Source: Parapedobacter sp051400755
GTDB taxonomy: Bacteria > Bacteroidota > Bacteroidia > Sphingobacteriales > Sphingobacteriaceae
DNA length: 64,000 bases
Direction: 5' to 3'
Assembly (NCBI RefSeq): GCF_051400755.1
Contig: NZ_JBLFFL010000004.1
Span: 1 to 64,000, forward strand
Shown piece by piece: positions 40,258-48,401 of the stretch. The position numbers and the translations under genes were made by a program. Each line of letters opens with the position of its first letter. The stretch's first letter is position 1. Below the pieces are notes generated by a model, which was not told where the DNA came from, did not search any database, and saw only the letters and a list, made by a program, of their open reading frames with translations.

Positions 40258-41352
40258 TCAAAAAGCAACGGCGAGTGCTGTCACCGCCATGACATTGTTA
40301 GCGGTGGGCGCACCATCGCGCTTAATGAACAGCTCATCTTTGCTGCTCAGGTGACGTACCTCCGCGCGCCATACCACGTTTGGCAATAGCTGGCAATCCG
40401 CATTCAGGGAATAACCCCACGTGCGGAAACCGTTTGCAGTGCCCGTGGCAATGATGACCCCCTGTTTGTCCTGGTAATATTCGCCCCGGGCCGTCAGGCT
40501 GAATGTCTCCGTAGGTGAATACCGCGCAATCAGCACGGGCGCATACCACGTATTGTAATCCCGACTACTCTTTTCCTGCTGCTCCGCTCCGATATCGAAC
40601 CCTGCCGTGATGCCGAACAGGTCAATTACTTGGTAGCTGACATACAAGTTATGGAAATAACGCATCTGACGGGCACTATCCGGTTTATCGCTGCCAATAA
40701 ACGAACTGCTGTTCAACGTCACCTTGTCGCTTGGTTTGTAGGTGAGCTGATGACCGAAGGCTGGCGTGGTATTGCCATCCACACGCTGGATGCGCTGCCA
40801 TCCGTTCAGCACCAGACCGCTTATGAACCAGTTTCCGCTTGGAGAGGTATAGGAGATCTTGGCACCGGTCTCAAAATACGGAGAGTTATCTGCCAGCAGA
40901 CTGCGGGTTAATGTCCAGTTGTCTTTCCCTATGGCGCTTTCAAAGCCAATATGGGAAGGGAATAAACCCGCATCGATCCACAAATCATGCTTCCTCGAGA
41001 TCTTTACGCCCACGTTGGCCTCATAGAGGTTTTTCAGCACACCCGGTTCCGCTGCGTAATTGGCATTCATATATGTTCCTGCCGCAACGGCCAGATTGGC
41101 CCTTACGTTTTCGGTGCCATAATTCGCTTTCATAAACGCCAAGTTGATATTCACCTCATTGGTGCGGCTATGGCTGTATACAAATCCCGGACGGGTATTG
41201 GTTAGCGGGCGGTTGAAATCTTGCAGATAGTACGCCTCCGCATAACCACTGATGGTCAACGGATTTTTTTCTTCTTCCAGGTGCTTTTCTTGTGCAAATA
41301 GGATTCCTGTGCCTCCCAGCAGCATGGCTGAGAGGATCAATTGCTTCTTCAT
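40258..41352 (-). CDS. Outer-membrane porin of the Kdp operon (BBP2-type beta-barrel)
   Basis: A 364-residue outer-membrane beta-barrel with a signal peptide (MKKQLILSAMLLGGTGILFA, cleaved before QEKHLEE). The barrel is rich in alternating aromatic residues (YAEAYYLQDFNRPLTNT, YFHNLYVSYQVIDLFG). It fits the BBP2/OprO-like barrel group. It lies between kdpC (31 bp downstream of its stop) and the KdpD sensor gene, so it is probably part of the same transcript and may let potassium or small solutes cross the outer membrane. Confidence 0.85.
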   Translation of the reverse strand: MKKQLILSAMLLGGTGILFAQEKHLEEEKNPLTISGYAEAYYLQDFNRPLTNTRPGFVYSHSRTNEVNINLAFMKANYGTENVRANLAVAAGTYMNANYAAEPGVLKNLYEANVGVKISRKHDLWIDAGLFPSHIGFESAIGKDNWTLTRSLLADNSPYFETGAKISYTSPSGNWFISGLVLNGWQRIQRVDGNTTPAFGHQLTYKPSDKVTLNSSSFIGSDKPDSARQMRYFHNLYVSYQVIDLFGITAGFDIGAEQQEKSSRDYNTWYAPVLIARYSPTETFSLTARGEYYQDKQGVIIATGTANGFRTWGYSLNADCQLLPNVVWRAEVRHLSSKDELFIKRDGAPTANNVMAVTALAVAF

Positions 41353-41383
41353 CTTCTTTTTATTATGGTTAACTTATCTTTTA

Positions 41384-41944
41384 CTATTTCAGTTCATCCA
41401 GTGTCTTATTGAGTTGCAAGACGTGGACCTTTTCGGGACCGAACAATCCCCAGAGCGGTTTTTCCGTGTGCCGGGCAATGAGCTCGTCCAGTGTTGACTC
41501 ATCGATACCGCGGATGTTGGCAATGCGCTTGACCTGTACCTTTGCTGCCTGTACCGAAATGTGCGGATCCAGTCCACTACCGCTTGCCGTCACCAGATCC
41601 ACCGGAATTTCGGATTTGTCGATCCCCGGATTGTGAGCCAGAAAGGTATCTATCCTTGCTCGTACTTCTGCAAGGTATTCTTCGTTAGAAGGGCCTTTAT
41701 TGCTGCCTCCAGAACCGGCGGCATTGTAGCCCACAGCTGAGGGGCGGGACCAGAAATAACGGTCTTCCGTAAAAGATTGCCCGATGTTGCTATAGTATGT
41801 CTTGCCGCCGTGTTCAATGATCGCTCCTTTGCCATTATTGGGTGCGAACTGCGCGATGCCCCAAACGACGAGCGGATAGATCACCGCAAAGAACACGATG
41901 GTGACGATGGTCAGCTTGATGGCCGGTAAAAGATGTGTTTTCAT
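41384..41944 (-). CDS. kdpC: Potassium-transporting ATPase subunit KdpC
   Basis: A 186-residue subunit with one membrane helix (LTIVTIVFFAVIYPLVVWGI) and a periplasmic domain containing YFWSRPSAVGYNAAGSGGSN and LVTASGSGLDPHIS, which are KdpC hallmarks. KdpC stabilises ATP binding by KdpB and is needed for assembly. It starts 11 bp after kdpB and is followed 31 bp later by the porin gene. Confidence 0.95.
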   Translation of the reverse strand: MKTHLLPAIKLTIVTIVFFAVIYPLVVWGIAQFAPNNGKGAIIEHGGKTYYSNIGQSFTEDRYFWSRPSAVGYNAAGSGGSNKGPSNEEYLAEVRARIDTFLAHNPGIDKSEIPVDLVTASGSGLDPHISVQAAKVQVKRIANIRGIDESTLDELIARHTEKPLWGLFGPEKVHVLQLNKTLDELK

Positions 41945-41955
41945 TGTCTTTGGTT

Positions 41956-43968
41956 TTAAATAAATAAGGATACCATGATGTCTATCAGTTTAATTCCCAC
42001 GAAGGGAACTGCCACGCCGCCTAAACCATAGATTAGCAGGTTCCTCCGCAGCAAGGCGGACGCACCGATGGGTTTGTAGGCAACGCCTTTCAGCGCCAGC
42101 GGAATCAATAGCGGAATGATAAGGGCGTTGAAGATCACCGCCGACAGGATGGCGCTCTGAGGGCTGCCAAGGTGCATGACATTCAGTCCCTGCAATGCGG
42201 GGATAGCCGTGATAAACAGTGCCGGAATGATGGCAAAATATTTCGCCACATCGTTGGCGATGCTGAATGTGGTCAGTGTTCCACGGGTCATCAGGAGCTG
42301 TTTGCCTATTTCGACCACCTCAATCAGCTTGGTCGGGTCATTATCCAGGTCTACCATGTTGCCCGCCTCTTTGGCCGCCTGCGTGCCGCTATTCATTGCC
42401 ACGCCGACATCCGCCTGGGCAAGGGCGGGGGCATCATTCGTACCATCGCCCATCATCGCCACCAGCCTACCCTCAGCCTGCTCCTTTTTGATGTAATTCA
42501 TTTTGTCCTCGGGTTTGGCTTCGGCAATGAAATCATCCACCCCCGCTTTATCGGCAATGTATTTGGCGGTCAGCGGATTATCACCCGTGACCATCACCGT
42601 CTTGATGCCCATTTTGCGCAACCGCTCAAAGCGTTCGTGGATACCCGGTTTGATGATGTCCTGCAATTCAATGACACCCAACGCCTCACCATTTTCAGCG
42701 ACGACCAAGGGCGTACCGCCGTTGCTGGAGATTGATTTCACCCGTTCTTCGATTTCTCCCGGAAAATGATATCCTGATTTTTCAACTATATTTTTAATGG
42801 CATCGGTTGCGCCCTTGCGGATGCGGGTATTTTCAAAGTCGATTCCCGAACTCCTGGTTTCCGCCGAGAATTTCACAAACCGGGGGGCTTTTATTTCATA
42901 GCTCAACGGGTTGATCCCGGCGAGTTCGATAATGGATTTCCCCTCCGGCGTATCATCGCTCATGGAACCCAGCACCGCCGCCCGGATAAACTGATTTTCA
43001 TTGATGTCGCTGACTGGATAGAAGTTCGTTGCCTTCCGGTTGCCGATGGTAATAGTCCCGGTCTTGTCCAGCAGCAATACGTCAATATCCCCCGCGGTTT
43101 CCACGGCCTTACCGGATTTCGTGATCACGTTGGCCCGCAGGGCCCTGTCCATCCCGGCAATGCCAATGGCGGAAAGCAGGCCACCGATGGTGGTTGGGAT
43201 CAGGCAGACGAACAGGGAAATAAAAGCGGCAATGGTAATGGGCGTATTGGCGTAGTCCGCAAAGGGCTTGAGCGTCACGCAAACAATGATGAACACCAGC
43301 GTAAAGCCTGCCAGCAGAATGGTCAGCGCGATTTCATTCGGGGTTTTCTGGCGGCTTGCCCCCTCTACCAGCGCAATCATCTTATCCAAAAAACTTTCAC
43401 CGGGGTGCGTGGTCACCTGTACCAGGATCTTGTCTGATAGCACCTTCGTGCCGCCCGTTACCGAACTTTTGTCACCCCCGGCTTCCCGGATTACTGGTGC
43501 CGATTCACCTGTGATGGCGCTTTCGTCAATGGTTGCCAGCCCTTCGATGATCTCACCATCCGAAGGGATCACATCGCCGGATTCGCAGACAAACACATCG
43601 CCCTTTTTCAACTGAGATGATGGCACGGTCTGCCCGTTCCGCAGTCGCGCAGGGGTTTCCTCCCGGGTCTTCCGCAAGCTATCTGCCTGTGCCTTGCCCC
43701 TTGCTTCAGCAATCGCCTCCGCAAAATTGGCAAACAACAGGGTGAGCAGCAGGATGAGGAATACCGTGAAGTTATATCCGAAACTGCCCTGTGATGTTTC
43801 CCCTGCCAATGTCCACAGGGAGACGATCAGCATCACCGCTGTTCCGATTTCCACCGTGAACATCACCGGGTTGCGGAATAGCAGTTTCGGATGGAGTTTC
43901 ACCACAGCTTGTCTCAATGCGGTTTTCACCAAGTCTTTCTGAAACAGTGATCTATTGTTCGATTTCAT
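41956..43968 (-). CDS. kdpB: Potassium-transporting P-type ATPase subunit KdpB
   Basis: A 670-residue P-type ATPase. The phosphorylated Asp is D301 in LLLDKTGTITIGN, the actuator motif is TGESAPV, and the late hinge is MMGDGTNDAPALAQADVGVA. About seven membrane helices flank these. KdpB couples ATP hydrolysis to K+ import through KdpA. It begins 12 bp after kdpA. All key residues are present. Confidence 0.97.
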   Translation of the reverse strand: MKSNNRSLFQKDLVKTALRQAVVKLHPKLLFRNPVMFTVEIGTAVMLIVSLWTLAGETSQGSFGYNFTVFLILLLTLLFANFAEAIAEARGKAQADSLRKTREETPARLRNGQTVPSSQLKKGDVFVCESGDVIPSDGEIIEGLATIDESAITGESAPVIREAGGDKSSVTGGTKVLSDKILVQVTTHPGESFLDKMIALVEGASRQKTPNEIALTILLAGFTLVFIIVCVTLKPFADYANTPITIAAFISLFVCLIPTTIGGLLSAIGIAGMDRALRANVITKSGKAVETAGDIDVLLLDKTGTITIGNRKATNFYPVSDINENQFIRAAVLGSMSDDTPEGKSIIELAGINPLSYEIKAPRFVKFSAETRSSGIDFENTRIRKGATDAIKNIVEKSGYHFPGEIEERVKSISSNGGTPLVVAENGEALGVIELQDIIKPGIHERFERLRKMGIKTVMVTGDNPLTAKYIADKAGVDDFIAEAKPEDKMNYIKKEQAEGRLVAMMGDGTNDAPALAQADVGVAMNSGTQAAKEAGNMVDLDNDPTKLIEVVEIGKQLLMTRGTLTTFSIANDVAKYFAIIPALFITAIPALQGLNVMHLGSPQSAILSAVIFNALIIPLLIPLALKGVAYKPIGASALLRRNLLIYGLGGVAVPFVGIKLIDIMVSLFI

Positions 43969-43980
43969 TTTGTTACGTAT

Positions 43981-45669
43981 TTATTTCATGGAAAAATATT
44001 CGGCTATCGGGCCCAGGGCCAGCGCCGGGAAGAATGCCAAAGCCGCCACGATGGCTATGACCGCAAATACCATCAGCCCGAAGGTAGAGGTATCGGTCTT
44101 CAATGTACCTGCACCTTCAGGGATGTACTTTTTACCGGCCAGCAATCCGGCTATCGCGACGGGACCGATGATGGGCAGAAACCGACCCAGGATCAGGACA
44201 AATCCGGTCGTGATGTTCCACCACGGGTTATTATCGCCCAACCCTTCAAACCCACTGCCATTATTGGCAGAAGAAGAGGTATATTCATAGAGGATTTCGC
44301 TGAACCCATGGAAACCGGGATTATTCAGCGTAGAAGCGCCCTGCCCCGGAAACCAGGTGGCCAAGGCGGTCCCCACCAATATCAGAAAGGGGTGAAGTAG
44401 GGCCACGATCATGGCGATCTTCATCTCGCGCGCTTCAATTTTTTTACCTAGGAATTCGGGCGTGCGGCCTACCATCAGGCCGCTGATAAATACCGCCAAG
44501 ATAATGAAGATGAAAAAGTTGAGCAGACCCACGCCGCACCCACCATAAAAGGCATTGATCATCATGGCCAGCAACTCATTCATACCCGAAAGGGCCATGG
44601 TGCTGTCGTGCATGGCATTGACCGAACCCGTGGAAATGACCGTAGTGACGATGCTCCAGAAACCGGATGCGGGGGCTCCTAGCCGTATTTCCTTCCCTTC
44701 CATTGCACCGAGTGAGTTGTCAATGCCCATCGCGGCGATGGCCGGGTTGCCGCCTGTTTCCATGTGGATGTTGGGAATGGCGAGGATCAAGAATCCAACG
44801 GTCATTACGCCGAAGATCATCCACGATAATTTCCTTCTATTGATAAAATACCCGAACGCAAAAATCATCGCCAGCGGGACAATCAACTGCCCGATCATTT
44901 CGGTGATATTGGTCAGGTAGGTAGGGTTTTCGAACGGGTGTGCCGAGTTCACCCCGAAGAAGCCGCCGCCATTGGTACCGACGTGCTTGATGGCGATAAA
45001 AGCTGCGGCCGGGCCCCTGGATACGTCGACCGTATCGCCCTGTAATGTGATTATGGTGTCCTTGCCCTCGAAGGTCATCGGCGTACCTTGGAATACCAGG
45101 ATGACCGCGATAACAACGGAAACCGGCAATAATATGCGCGTGCAAGATTTGATCAGGAAGTCATAGAAATTTCCCAATGCCTCGGTTGTCTTATCCCGAA
45201 AAGCCCTGAATAAGACCACCGCCGCGGCCATACCGGTTCCGGCGCTGACAAACTGGAGAAACATCAGCCAGTACTGGCCAAAATAGCTTAGACCGGTTTC
45301 GCCTGAATAATGTTGCAGGTTGCAGTTTACAACGAAGGAAATGACCGTATTGAATGCGAGATCTGCCGACATATTCGGGTTATTGTCGGGATTCAACGGT
45401 AGCCAGCCCTGTGTCATTAGGATGACCATGCCCAGTAAAAACCAAACCATATTGATGGTCAATAGCGCTATCATGTGCTCCTTCCAATTCATTTCTCTGG
45501 AAACATCGATGCCACTTATTTTGTAAAAGAGCCGTTCAAACGGATTGAATACCGGATCGAGCAGGGTTTTGTTCCCTCCGTAAACCTTAGCGATGTATTT
45601 GCCGAAAGGGATTGCCAAGGCAATGGAAGCGGCAAACATGCATACGACCCCAAGTAGTGCTGTGTTCAT
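43981..45669 (-). CDS. kdpA: Potassium-transporting subunit KdpA
   Basis: A 562-residue channel-like subunit with ten or so membrane helices and the four pore-loop selectivity segments of the SKT superfamily; a typical one is FVVNCNLQHYSGETGLS and another is GTNGGGFFGVNSAHPFENP. It binds K+ and routes it to KdpB. Five bp separate it from kdpF upstream. Confidence 0.96.
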   Translation of the reverse strand: MNTALLGVVCMFAASIALAIPFGKYIAKVYGGNKTLLDPVFNPFERLFYKISGIDVSREMNWKEHMIALLTINMVWFLLGMVILMTQGWLPLNPDNNPNMSADLAFNTVISFVVNCNLQHYSGETGLSYFGQYWLMFLQFVSAGTGMAAAVVLFRAFRDKTTEALGNFYDFLIKSCTRILLPVSVVIAVILVFQGTPMTFEGKDTIITLQGDTVDVSRGPAAAFIAIKHVGTNGGGFFGVNSAHPFENPTYLTNITEMIGQLIVPLAMIFAFGYFINRRKLSWMIFGVMTVGFLILAIPNIHMETGGNPAIAAMGIDNSLGAMEGKEIRLGAPASGFWSIVTTVISTGSVNAMHDSTMALSGMNELLAMMINAFYGGCGVGLLNFFIFIILAVFISGLMVGRTPEFLGKKIEAREMKIAMIVALLHPFLILVGTALATWFPGQGASTLNNPGFHGFSEILYEYTSSSANNGSGFEGLGDNNPWWNITTGFVLILGRFLPIIGPVAIAGLLAGKKYIPEGAGTLKTDTSTFGLMVFAVIAIVAALAFFPALALGPIAEYFSMK

Positions 45670-45674
45670 GTTGT

Positions 45675-45752
45675 TTAAAATTTTTCGGGTTTCAGCAATA
45701 CGTAAACGATATACACGAATACGGCAATTGCCACGATGAATAATGCTGTCAT
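45675..45752 (-). CDS. kdpF: KdpF microprotein (25 residues)
   Basis: A short frame too small for the usual cutoff encodes 25 residues: MTALFIVAIAVFVYIVY, then VLLKPEKF. One hydrophobic helix followed by a positively charged end, located immediately before kdpA (5-bp gap), is exactly the KdpF arrangement. KdpF is a single-pass subunit that stabilises the KdpABC complex. A start at 45752 lies 10 bp after the stop of the preceding small gene. Confidence 0.9.
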   Translation of the reverse strand: MTALFIVAIAVFVYIVYVLLKPEKF

Positions 45753-45762
45753 GTTAGCTATT

Positions 45763-46098
45763 TTAATTTTCCAGTATGGTTTTGAGGTAAGCGTGTTTTA
45801 TTTCCTTAGGGAATAATTCCAGGTGCTTTTTCAGACTAGCTGGGGTATCGTCCGAAGCAAGGACGCAGAGGAACTCGTTTTCGATGGCGTTCCTGTCATG
45901 CAACGACCCGTTCATGTAAAGCAGGTTCACGACTTTAATGGCTTCGACGGCACTCACCCGCTCGTCAATGCTGCCATGTATCTTTTCCAGGCAGTAATCA
46001 GCCACCTTCTGTAATGCCTCATAATCACTTAATCCGTCTTTTCCAATCAGGACGGAGGGTATCCATTCTTTTAAGGTTTTGATGATTTTTGTTTCCAT
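45763..46098 (-). CDS. Small protein 2 of the kdp operon (paralogue of the 46340-46708 protein)
   Basis: A 111-residue helical cytosolic protein beginning METKIIKTLKEWIPSVLIG. The pattern QKVADYCLEKI, then EAIKVVNLLYMNGSLHDRNA and IENEFLCVLA resembles, residue type by residue type, the protein at 46340-46708 (VATYMRD, MKLVGWLYGRGNDRVRDI, ANVFVRSF). So the two are probably ancient paralogues. No catalytic motif is visible. A DUF7674-type assignment is possible but not certain. Its position just before kdpF suggests a role in Kdp regulation or assembly. Confidence 0.75.
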   Translation of the reverse strand: METKIIKTLKEWIPSVLIGKDGLSDYEALQKVADYCLEKIHGSIDERVSAVEAIKVVNLLYMNGSLHDRNAIENEFLCVLASDDTPASLKKHLELFPKEIKHAYLKTILEN

Positions 46099-46102
46099 GA
46101 TG

Positions 46103-46318
46103 TTAAATTTTTTCAAAAAAGGCGATGGCCTTAAAAAAGAGGGCAAAACATGCAAGCCCTACAAGTGTTAAAATTGCGATAAGCATAAAATCTGTTGAAT
46201 AATGATTAATAATCCGGATTGAAACACCTATTACAATGATGGAGAGGAAGAAATACATTAAACTATTGAAAGGTTTGATACGCTGACGGAATTTTACCAG
46301 CTTCCTCAATTCCTGCAT
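46103..46318 (-). CDS. Small two-helix membrane protein of the kdp operon
   Basis: A 71-residue protein with a basic N-terminus (MQELRKLVKFRQRIKPF) and two membrane helices (MYFFLSIIVIGVSIRII and FMLIAILTLVGLACFALFF). No family was recognised. It is sandwiched between two paralogous soluble proteins (4 bp and 21 bp gaps) at the head of the Kdp operon. The longer frame begins with GTG at 46336, but the ATG at 46318 is preferred. Confidence 0.7.
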   Translation of the reverse strand: MQELRKLVKFRQRIKPFNSLMYFFLSIIVIGVSIRIINHYSTDFMLIAILTLVGLACFALFFKAIAFFEKI

Positions 46319-46339
46319 GGTATACTTCCTACCCACCGT

Positions 46340-46708
46340 TCACCTATTTGATGTCCGGTTTTGGTATACATATACGGAATAGAGATTAGCCGGCATCTGT
46401 TCCCGGAGCTGTACCCATTCCCATTGGCTACACGCGTTACGCAACCCATTGAAGGAGCGCACAAATACATTGGCGATGATATCTCTCACCCTATCATTGC
46501 CCCGGCCGTACAACCACCCAACCAGTTTCATGCAACGTACGACCTTGGCGAGTTTCTTTTCTTGCATCATATCCCGCATATAGGTAGCCACGATTTGCAT
46601 AGCACCGGCAACGTTATCCTTAGCAGTAAGGTGAACGATTTCATCTTTAACCTCAGGAAGTTCACTTTCGATGATGGACGAAAGTTCATTTTGATTTATT
46701 GTTTCCAT
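46340..46708 (-). CDS. Small protein 1 of the kdp operon (first gene)
   Basis: A 122-residue helical cytosolic protein beginning METINQNELSSIIESELPEV. It shares the VATYMRD, MKLVGWLYGRGNDR, ANVFVRSF pattern with the protein at 45763-46098. It is the first gene after the candidate sigma-54 promoter (46736-46752), about 18 nt from the predicted transcript start. No domain name is secure. An ATG at 46708 fits better than the open frame's start at 46762, which would include the promoter. Confidence 0.72.
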   Translation of the reverse strand: METINQNELSSIIESELPEVKDEIVHLTAKDNVAGAMQIVATYMRDMMQEKKLAKVVRCMKLVGWLYGRGNDRVRDIIANVFVRSFNGLRNACSQWEWVQLREQMPANLYSVYVYQNRTSNR

Positions 46709-46735
46709 ATGACTATTACGATTTGATATCCCTTG

Positions 46736-46752
46736 TGCCAAAGACATACCAA
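46736..46752 (-). promoter_or_regulatory. Candidate sigma-54 (-24/-12) promoter of the kdp operon
   Basis: On the minus strand TTGGTATGTCTTTGGCA contains the invariant GG and GC exactly 10 bp apart. It agrees with YTGGCACGRNNNTTGCW except at four positions. The adjacent upstream gene encodes a sigma-54 activator with GAFTGA, and the first operon gene begins 28 bp downstream. Confidence 0.6.
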
Positions 46753-46826
46753 AGCCACCCAAACAGATAGCAACCTATTGAAATTTAGAAACTTATGTGT
46801 TTAGGCAAGTTTTAAATGAAAGAAAT

Positions 46827-46847
46827 AGCCTATCATTTTGATAAGCT
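46827..46847. promoter_or_regulatory. Palindrome, candidate activator site (UAS) for the kdp promoter
   Basis: AGCCTATCATTTTGATAAGCT is a palindrome with one mismatched pair (C at 46830, A at 46844). It lies about 75-95 bp upstream of the -24 element, the usual place for NtrC-type activator sites. It could instead be a weak terminator after the regulator gene. Confidence 0.45.
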
Positions 46848-46872
46848 TTTTCTTAATATGGAAGGGTGTGCG

Positions 46873-48219
46873 TCAAAGTTTATATTCTTCTATTTTGCGG
46901 TAAAGCGTGGCAATACCGATTTCAAGCAGCCGAGCGGCCTCGGCTTTATTGCCTTGCGTGTAGTTGAGCACTTTCTGGATGTGCAGCTTTTCTGCGCTGG
47001 CCATGGAAAAAGCGGATAGGGGTTTTCCGGTCGACGGTATTGCGTGGAGTAGTTCGTAAGGCAGGTCATTCACGTCGAGTACATTGCCCTCAGCGAGGAT
47101 AACACTCCGCTCGATGACGTTCTTCAATTCCCGGATATTCCCTTTCCATGGATGAGGTTTCAATGCCTGAATATAACCATCGGCGAGCATAATCGATGGT
47201 TTGTTTATCCGGGAGGCGGACACGCGTGCGAAACTATCGGCTAGCAATCCAATGTCCTCGGGCCGTTCCCTGAGCGGGGGCAGGGAGATCGTGAATACCG
47301 AAAGCCGATAGTACAGATCGCTCCTAAAACGACCTTCCGCTATTTCCTCCGGCAGGCCCCGGTTGGTCGCGGCAACGATACGGACATCCACCCGGGTGGG
47401 CACGGTCTCGCCTACCCGCATGAATTCTCCCGTTTCCAATACGCGCAGCAACTTGGCTTGCAGTTCAATGGCCATTTCGCCTATTTCGTCAAGGAAAATG
47501 GTGCCGGTATTCGCCTCTTCGAAAAGTCCTTTTTTATCTCTCGTGGCACCGGTAAACGCCCCTTCCCGATGGCCAAATAACTCGCTCTCCAACAGCTCTT
47601 TTGAAAAAGTAGCGCAATTCAGTGCAACAAAGGGTTTTATTTTTCTCGTGCTGGCATGGTGGATCGCCTGTGCAAAAACCTCTTTACCGGTACCGGTTTC
47701 TCCCAGTAGCAACACGGTCGTATTTGTCGGGGCAACTTTTTTTCCCAATTCGACGGCTGCCAAGAGTTTTTTTGATTTGCCTAGTATATTGTCAAACGCA
47801 TATTTCTTGCCTACCTGCTGTTCCAATTGGTATACCCGCTTGGCGAGCTGCACTTTCTCCAGTGCTCGATTGATCAGCGGGATGATCTTGTTATTGTCAT
47901 CCCCTTTAGTGATGTAATCAAATGCGCCGTTCTTGATGGCCTGTACACCATCGGGAATATTGCCATAAGCCGTCAGGAGGATCGTTTCGGCCAGGGGTTG
48001 CATCTCTTTAATCTCGCCGATGAAATCAATGCCGCGGCCATCTGGCAGTTTTACGTCGCAGATGATGACATCAAATTCGGCTTTGGCCAGTTTTTGGCGA
48101 GCAGCTTTCAGGCTATCCGATTGTTCGACCTCGAAACCCTCCCCCTGTATCCCAATGATCCGCGCCATCAGGTTTCTCAGTTTCGTTTCGTCGTCTATGA
48201 GTAGCACACGTCTTGCCAT
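46873..48219 (-). CDS. Sigma-54-dependent response regulator (NtrC type)
   Basis: A 448-residue protein with a receiver (D55 in IICDVKLPDGRG), an AAA+ domain with Walker A GETGTGKE (173-180), the sigma-54 contact loop GAFTGA (220-225) and Walker B-like TIFLDEIGEM, and a C-terminal Fis-type helix-turn-helix (KAEAARLLEIGIATLYRKIE). GAFTGA shows it activates sigma-54 promoters. Neighbourhood suggests it controls the kdp operon downstream, in place of the usual OmpR-type KdpE, with the split Kdp kinase as its phosphodonor. A minus-strand -7 element (TACCTTTG) at 48243-48250 may serve it. Confidence 0.93.
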   Translation of the reverse strand: MARRVLLIDDETKLRNLMARIIGIQGEGFEVEQSDSLKAARQKLAKAEFDVIICDVKLPDGRGIDFIGEIKEMQPLAETILLTAYGNIPDGVQAIKNGAFDYITKGDDNNKIIPLINRALEKVQLAKRVYQLEQQVGKKYAFDNILGKSKKLLAAVELGKKVAPTNTTVLLLGETGTGKEVFAQAIHHASTRKIKPFVALNCATFSKELLESELFGHREGAFTGATRDKKGLFEEANTGTIFLDEIGEMAIELQAKLLRVLETGEFMRVGETVPTRVDVRIVAATNRGLPEEIAEGRFRSDLYYRLSVFTISLPPLRERPEDIGLLADSFARVSASRINKPSIMLADGYIQALKPHPWKGNIRELKNVIERSVILAEGNVLDVNDLPYELLHAIPSTGKPLSAFSMASAEKLHIQKVLNYTQGNKAEAARLLEIGIATLYRKIEEYKL

Positions 48220-48242
48220 GCTGGTCTATTGAATTATGCGTA

Positions 48243-48250
48243 CAAAGGTA
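48243..48250 (-). promoter_or_regulatory. -7 promoter element (minus strand) for the NtrC-type regulator gene
   Basis: On the minus strand this reads TACCTTTG, matching TAnnTTTG, 23 bp before the start codon at 48219. Confidence 0.5.
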
Positions 48251-48376
48251 TCGATAACCGGAATGCATATGCCCACGTTTCCAAAAAAAACTGGCGTGTA
48301 CACACGCAGCCTGCGTGCGACACCTGTACCCTTCCGTTTTTTGGATGTTTCGCTTGACCGTTCCCGATTAAAACCC

Positions 48377-48384
48377 TACTTTTA
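48377..48384 (+). promoter_or_regulatory. Likely -7 element for sucC
   Basis: TACTTTTA has one mismatch to TAnnTTTG. TTG at 48354-48356 lies 20 bp upstream as a -33 element. The ATG is 17 bp downstream. Confidence 0.45.
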
Positions 48385-48401
48385 CGCCAAATTTTTCGCA
48401 A

